DNA of 64,000 bases, taken from NCBI RefSeq assembly GCF_958445495.1, contig NZ_CAUCSQ010000001.1:1-64000 (forward strand), in the 5' to 3' direction. The stretch's first letter is position 1. The number at the start of each line of letters is the position of its first letter. The notes below the pieces were generated by a model. That model had not been told where the DNA came from, did no database searches, and worked only from the letters and a program-made list of their open reading frames with translations. The translations under genes were made by a program, and so were the position numbers. The stretch is from an uncultured Bacteroides sp. Its GTDB lineage: Bacteria; Bacteroidota; Bacteroidia; Bacteroidales; Bacteroidaceae. This document shows positions 60,889 to 64,000 of the stretch, piece after piece.

Positions 60889-63800
60889 ATGATTATAAAA
60901 AAACACCTCTTTCTTATCTATCTATCCGTTGCCTGCATCATAAAAGGACAAGCGCAAGATATTTCCTTTGGACATTTGACAACCAATGAAGGACTTTCCA
61001 ACAATGCAGTCATGACAATGTACCAGGACGAACGGGGGTTTATCTGGTTAGGGACCAGGAACGGAGCGAACCTGTACAATGGAAACGAATTCAAAATATA
61101 CAAATTCAAAAAGAACGACCCCAACAGTTTAATTTATAACAACGTCAACCAGATTACAGGAAATAAAAACGGAGAAGTCTATTTCATGACTTCCAAAGGC
61201 ATATCCGCCTTCAACATCAGGAACAATACGTTCACGACACTGATACGAAAAGAAGTGAGGGCCATGTTTTTCCATAAACAGCTATATGCGGCCCACAACA
61301 ACAAGCTGTATAAATATGACGGGAAACAATTCGGAACTTATTACGAACTGCCTCAAGGGAACAAAATAACAGCGCTTCACGTAAGCGACAACTACATTCT
61401 GATTGGCACGGAAAATCATGGCTTATTCCGCCTGAACCGGCAACGCCAACTGTCACATCCCATATCCAAAGGAAACATCTCCACTATCTTCCAGGACTCG
61501 TCCGGTAAATACTGGATAGGAAGTTGGGAACACGGGCTTTTCGTCATGGATGACAATCAGACCGTTAACTTCCGGTATGAAGAGAAAGACCCGTCCAGCA
61601 TCAGCTCCGACTTTATCCGCTGTTGCTGTGAAGACAAACAGGGTAACTTATGGATAGGGACTTTCAACGGGCTCAACATGTTCCGCCCGGACTCCCGGAC
61701 ATTCACACGGCATCTGAAACGTGAAAACGGGCTGAGCCACTCTTCAATCTGGAGCCTTCTCTGCGACCATCAAGGCAGTATATGGGCGGGGACTTATTTT
61801 GGAGGGGTCAATTACTTCAACCCGAAAAGCCAGATATACAATCATTACCAGGCATCGAAAACTACGGATGAAGGATTAAGCTCTTCCATCGTAGGACGCA
61901 TCACGGAAGACAGCCGGCACAATTTATGGATAGGGACCGAAGGAGGAGGACTAAATAAATACGACCCGCAAAAACGGAAATTCGAATGGTACAAGCACAA
62001 CAACCTGCCCGGCAGCCTTTCGCATGACAATGTGAAGGCGCTTTATTACGACCCGCTACGCGAGATTATCTGGATAGGGACTCACTTGGGCGGGCTCAAT
62101 AAAATGGATCTGAAAACGAAAACATTCACCCACTATCTCCACAACGAGAATGACCCCGAATCGCTTCCTTCCAACATCATCAGAGATATCATCCCTTATA
62201 AAAAGCAATTGCTCATAGCCAGCCACGCAGGTGTCTGCATATTCAACCCGGAGACCGGCAAAGTCAAACGCCTGTTCCAAACTCCGCCTTACAAGATAAC
62301 AGACGCCAAAGGACTTTTTATCGACCACCGCGGAACCCTGTGGATTTGCGGAGACGGCAACGGCGTATATTCTTACCGGTTCGACAGCGGGGAAATCACC
62401 AATTACAAATACAACCATGCATCGGAACACGGATTGAGCAGCAACAGCATCAACCGGATTTATGAAGACAGCCAGCACAGGCTATGGCTGTGCAGCAATG
62501 AAAGCGGCATAGACCTCTACCGGTATGACACTGACGATTTCCTGAACTTTGACGAAGCCAGGAACGAGCTGGCCAGCGACTGCGTGTATGACGTATGCGA
62601 GTTGTCGCCCGGCAGACTTCTCTTTACTACGGATGTCGGCTTCTCCATCCTGGATTGCTCCACGCAGAAATTCAAAAACTACGACCGCAAAAACGGGGTT
62701 CCCCTTCTGGCTGTCAACGAACGTTCCTTATATAAATCCAAGCAAGGGGAAATCTTCATCGGAGGAATCGACGGAATGGTTTCCTTTAAAGAAAAAGACA
62801 TCAATTATACATCCGAAGATTATGCAATCTCCCCTTTCCGCCTCATTGTCAACGGCGGGGAAGTTACCGTAAACGATAATAGCGGCATTTTAAAAGAGGA
62901 TTTAAGCGTGACAGACAGAATCGTCCTCAAATCCAGCCAATCCATGTTCAGCATAGAATATGCCGTATCAAACTACATATCGACCGCTAAGGACGAGATA
63001 GAATATTTCCTGGAGGGCTTCTCCAAGACATGGACCGCTACGCGGGGACAAAACACAATTACCTATACCAACCTGAATCCCGGAAAATATACCTTACTGG
63101 TGCGTATGAAAAACAACCGGCCACAAATCCCGGAAAGCCGGTTGGAAATTGTCATACTTCCTCCTTTTTACCGGAGTGTATGGGCTTACCTGTTTTATTT
63201 CATCCTTACGGGCGGCGTTCTCTATTTCCTGATTCGTACCTATAATAACCGTATCAAATTACAGGAGTCGCTGAAATATGAGCAGAAACGCACCGAAGAC
63301 ATCGAGCGGCTCAATCAGGCTAAACTACGTTTCTTTACCAACATATCACACGAATTCCGCACTCCGCTGACATTGATTATAGGCCAGATGGAAATGTTGC
63401 TGCAAGTTCCTTCATTCGCCCCAACTGTCTATAACAAGATATTAAGCGTTTACAAAAGCAGCCTGCAACTACGGGAACTGATTACCGAACTCCTCGATTT
63501 CCGCAAACAGGAACAGGGATATATGACAATCAAGGTCAATGAACACAACATCGTTGATTTTCTCTATGAAAACTATCTCCTTTTCCAGGAATACGCCATA
63601 CAACGGCAAATCACATTCAATTTCCATAAAACCAACGACTGCATCAATATATGGTATGACGCCAAGCAGTTGCAAAAAGTTATGAACAACTTGATTTCCA
63701 ATGCTTTCAAACACACCAAAGAAGGAGGAGAGATTTCGGTTTCCGTACGCAAGGGCAACCGGGAAGCAATCATAGAGGTGACTGACAGCGGAACAGGTAT

Positions 63801-64000
63801 TTCCCCGGAAGATATCGATAAAATATTCGACCGCTTTTACCAGGCCGACCAGATAGAATCCCTGTCTTATACAGGAACCGGCATAGGATTATCCTTGACT
63901 AAAGGCATTATCGAACTGCATCATGGTACTATCGACGTGTATAGCGAACCCGGAGAGGGAACAACATTCTGCGTCCATCTCAAAACCGGCAATGCGCATT
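60889..64000 (+). CDS. Hybrid two-component system regulator (HTCS), cut by the window end
   Basis: The first 1037 codons are present. After a signal peptide (LFLIYLSVACIIKGQAQ) come the two sensor propellers with repeated Reg_prop units such as FIWLGTRNGANLYN, YWIGSWEHGLFVM, LWIGTFNGLNMF and LWIGTEGGGLNKY. A Y_Y_Y domain follows (YFLEGFSKTWTA, NLNPGKYTLLVR), then a membrane helix (YLFYFILTGGVLYFLI), HisKA with FFTNISHEFRTPLTLI, and HATPase boxes NLISNAFKHT, DSGTGIS and GTGIGLSLTK. The receiver and AraC-type DNA-binding parts must lie beyond 64000. HTCS proteins sense oligosaccharides in the periplasm and activate the adjacent PUL, here the divergent susCD-lyase operon. Confidence 0.95.
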   Translation, partial: MIIKKHLFLIYLSVACIIKGQAQDISFGHLTTNEGLSNNAVMTMYQDERGFIWLGTRNGANLYNGNEFKIYKFKKNDPNSLIYNNVNQITGNKNGEVYFMTSKGISAFNIRNNTFTTLIRKEVRAMFFHKQLYAAHNNKLYKYDGKQFGTYYELPQGNKITALHVSDNYILIGTENHGLFRLNRQRQLSHPISKGNISTIFQDSSGKYWIGSWEHGLFVMDDNQTVNFRYEEKDPSSISSDFIRCCCEDKQGNLWIGTFNGLNMFRPDSRTFTRHLKRENGLSHSSIWSLLCDHQGSIWAGTYFGGVNYFNPKSQIYNHYQASKTTDEGLSSSIVGRITEDSRHNLWIGTEGGGLNKYDPQKRKFEWYKHNNLPGSLSHDNVKALYYDPLREIIWIGTHLGGLNKMDLKTKTFTHYLHNENDPESLPSNIIRDIIPYKKQLLIASHAGVCIFNPETGKVKRLFQTPPYKITDAKGLFIDHRGTLWICGDGNGVYSYRFDSGEITNYKYNHASEHGLSSNSINRIYEDSQHRLWLCSNESGIDLYRYDTDDFLNFDEARNELASDCVYDVCELSPGRLLFTTDVGFSILDCSTQKFKNYDRKNGVPLLAVNERSLYKSKQGEIFIGGIDGMVSFKEKDINYTSEDYAISPFRLIVNGGEVTVNDNSGILKEDLSVTDRIVLKSSQSMFSIEYAVSNYISTAKDEIEYFLEGFSKTWTATRGQNTITYTNLNPGKYTLLVRMKNNRPQIPESRLEIVILPPFYRSVWAYLFYFILTGGVLYFLIRTYNNRIKLQESLKYEQKRTEDIERLNQAKLRFFTNISHEFRTPLTLIIGQMEMLLQVPSFAPTVYNKILSVYKSSLQLRELITELLDFRKQEQGYMTIKVNEHNIVDFLYENYLLFQEYAIQRQITFNFHKTNDCINIWYDAKQLQKVMNNLISNAFKHTKEGGEISVSVRKGNREAIIEVTDSGTGISPEDIDKIFDRFYQADQIESLSYTGTGIGLSLTKGIIELHHGTIDVYSEPGEGTTFCVHLKTGNAH

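Overview
The window looks like chromosome of a gut Bacteroides species or a very close relative. The evidence is the two SusC/SusD pairs, a hybrid two-component (HTCS) regulator, fimbrillin-family lipoproteins, a fused BioB-BioA biotin operon, and many copies of the Bacteroidetes promoter -7 element TAnnTTTG (several with TTTG 19 bp upstream). I saw no tRNA, rRNA, CRISPR array or insertion sequence.

Layout, left to right. (a) 1-4450, minus strand: a nitrite-ammonification operon, nrfH-nrfA-resB-ccsA, followed by the start of an outer-membrane barrel gene. It appears to be controlled by a palindrome placed like a CRP/FNR activator site. (b) 4720-5499: an orphan SAM methyltransferase. (c) 5769-13903, minus strand: the most unusual part. 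It is a tightly coupled cluster of a 37-residue precursor-like peptide, four radical SAM proteins (three SPASM type, one with an N-terminal B12-binding-like domain), a YcaO protein with a Cys-rich tail, and an M42 metallopeptidase. This reads as a RiPP (ribosomally made, post-translationally modified peptide) pathway with no exporter. Upstream lie two inverted 21-bp sites, each with the arm-spacer-arm form of a tyrosine-recombinase core. They flank a 153-bp promoter-like segment, and a tyrosine recombinase gene (14308-15510) sits beside them. I infer that the RiPP cluster is phase-variable through an invertible promoter.

(d) 15783-17281: small housekeeping or stress genes. (e) 17347-20483: a LacI-type regulator, an SDR oxidoreductase and UxuA form a hexuronate operon with a palindromic operator. 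(f) 20860-22841: two small membrane stress proteins and an Fsr-like MFS transporter. (g) 22922-28816: a SusC/SusD pair and a DUF4421 protein. (h) 29100-34765: a biotin operon bioBA-bioF-bioG-bioC-bioD, with an odd 22-bp-period repeat between bioBA and bioF. (i) 35066-37643: an orphan DUF3575/DUF3868-OmpA pair and an MmcQ/YjbR protein.

(j) 37690-43115, minus strand: a TonB receptor, a degenerate LytS-type kinase, an intact LytS-type kinase and a LytTR response regulator. A strong candidate small RNA lies upstream at 43251-43319. (k) 43570-49740: AI-2E family transporter, glycosyltransferase, LolC/E-type permease, aminotransferase and a FucI-like protein. (l) 49877-64000, minus strand except the regulator: a polysaccharide utilization locus with SusC, SusD, a DUF5017 lipoprotein, a PL8-like lyase, two fimbrillin-like lipoproteins, an unlisted 48-residue lipoprotein, and the divergent HTCS regulator cut by the window end. 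A PL8-type lyase would yield uronic-acid sugars, which the uxuA operon elsewhere in the window could help catabolise; that link is inference.
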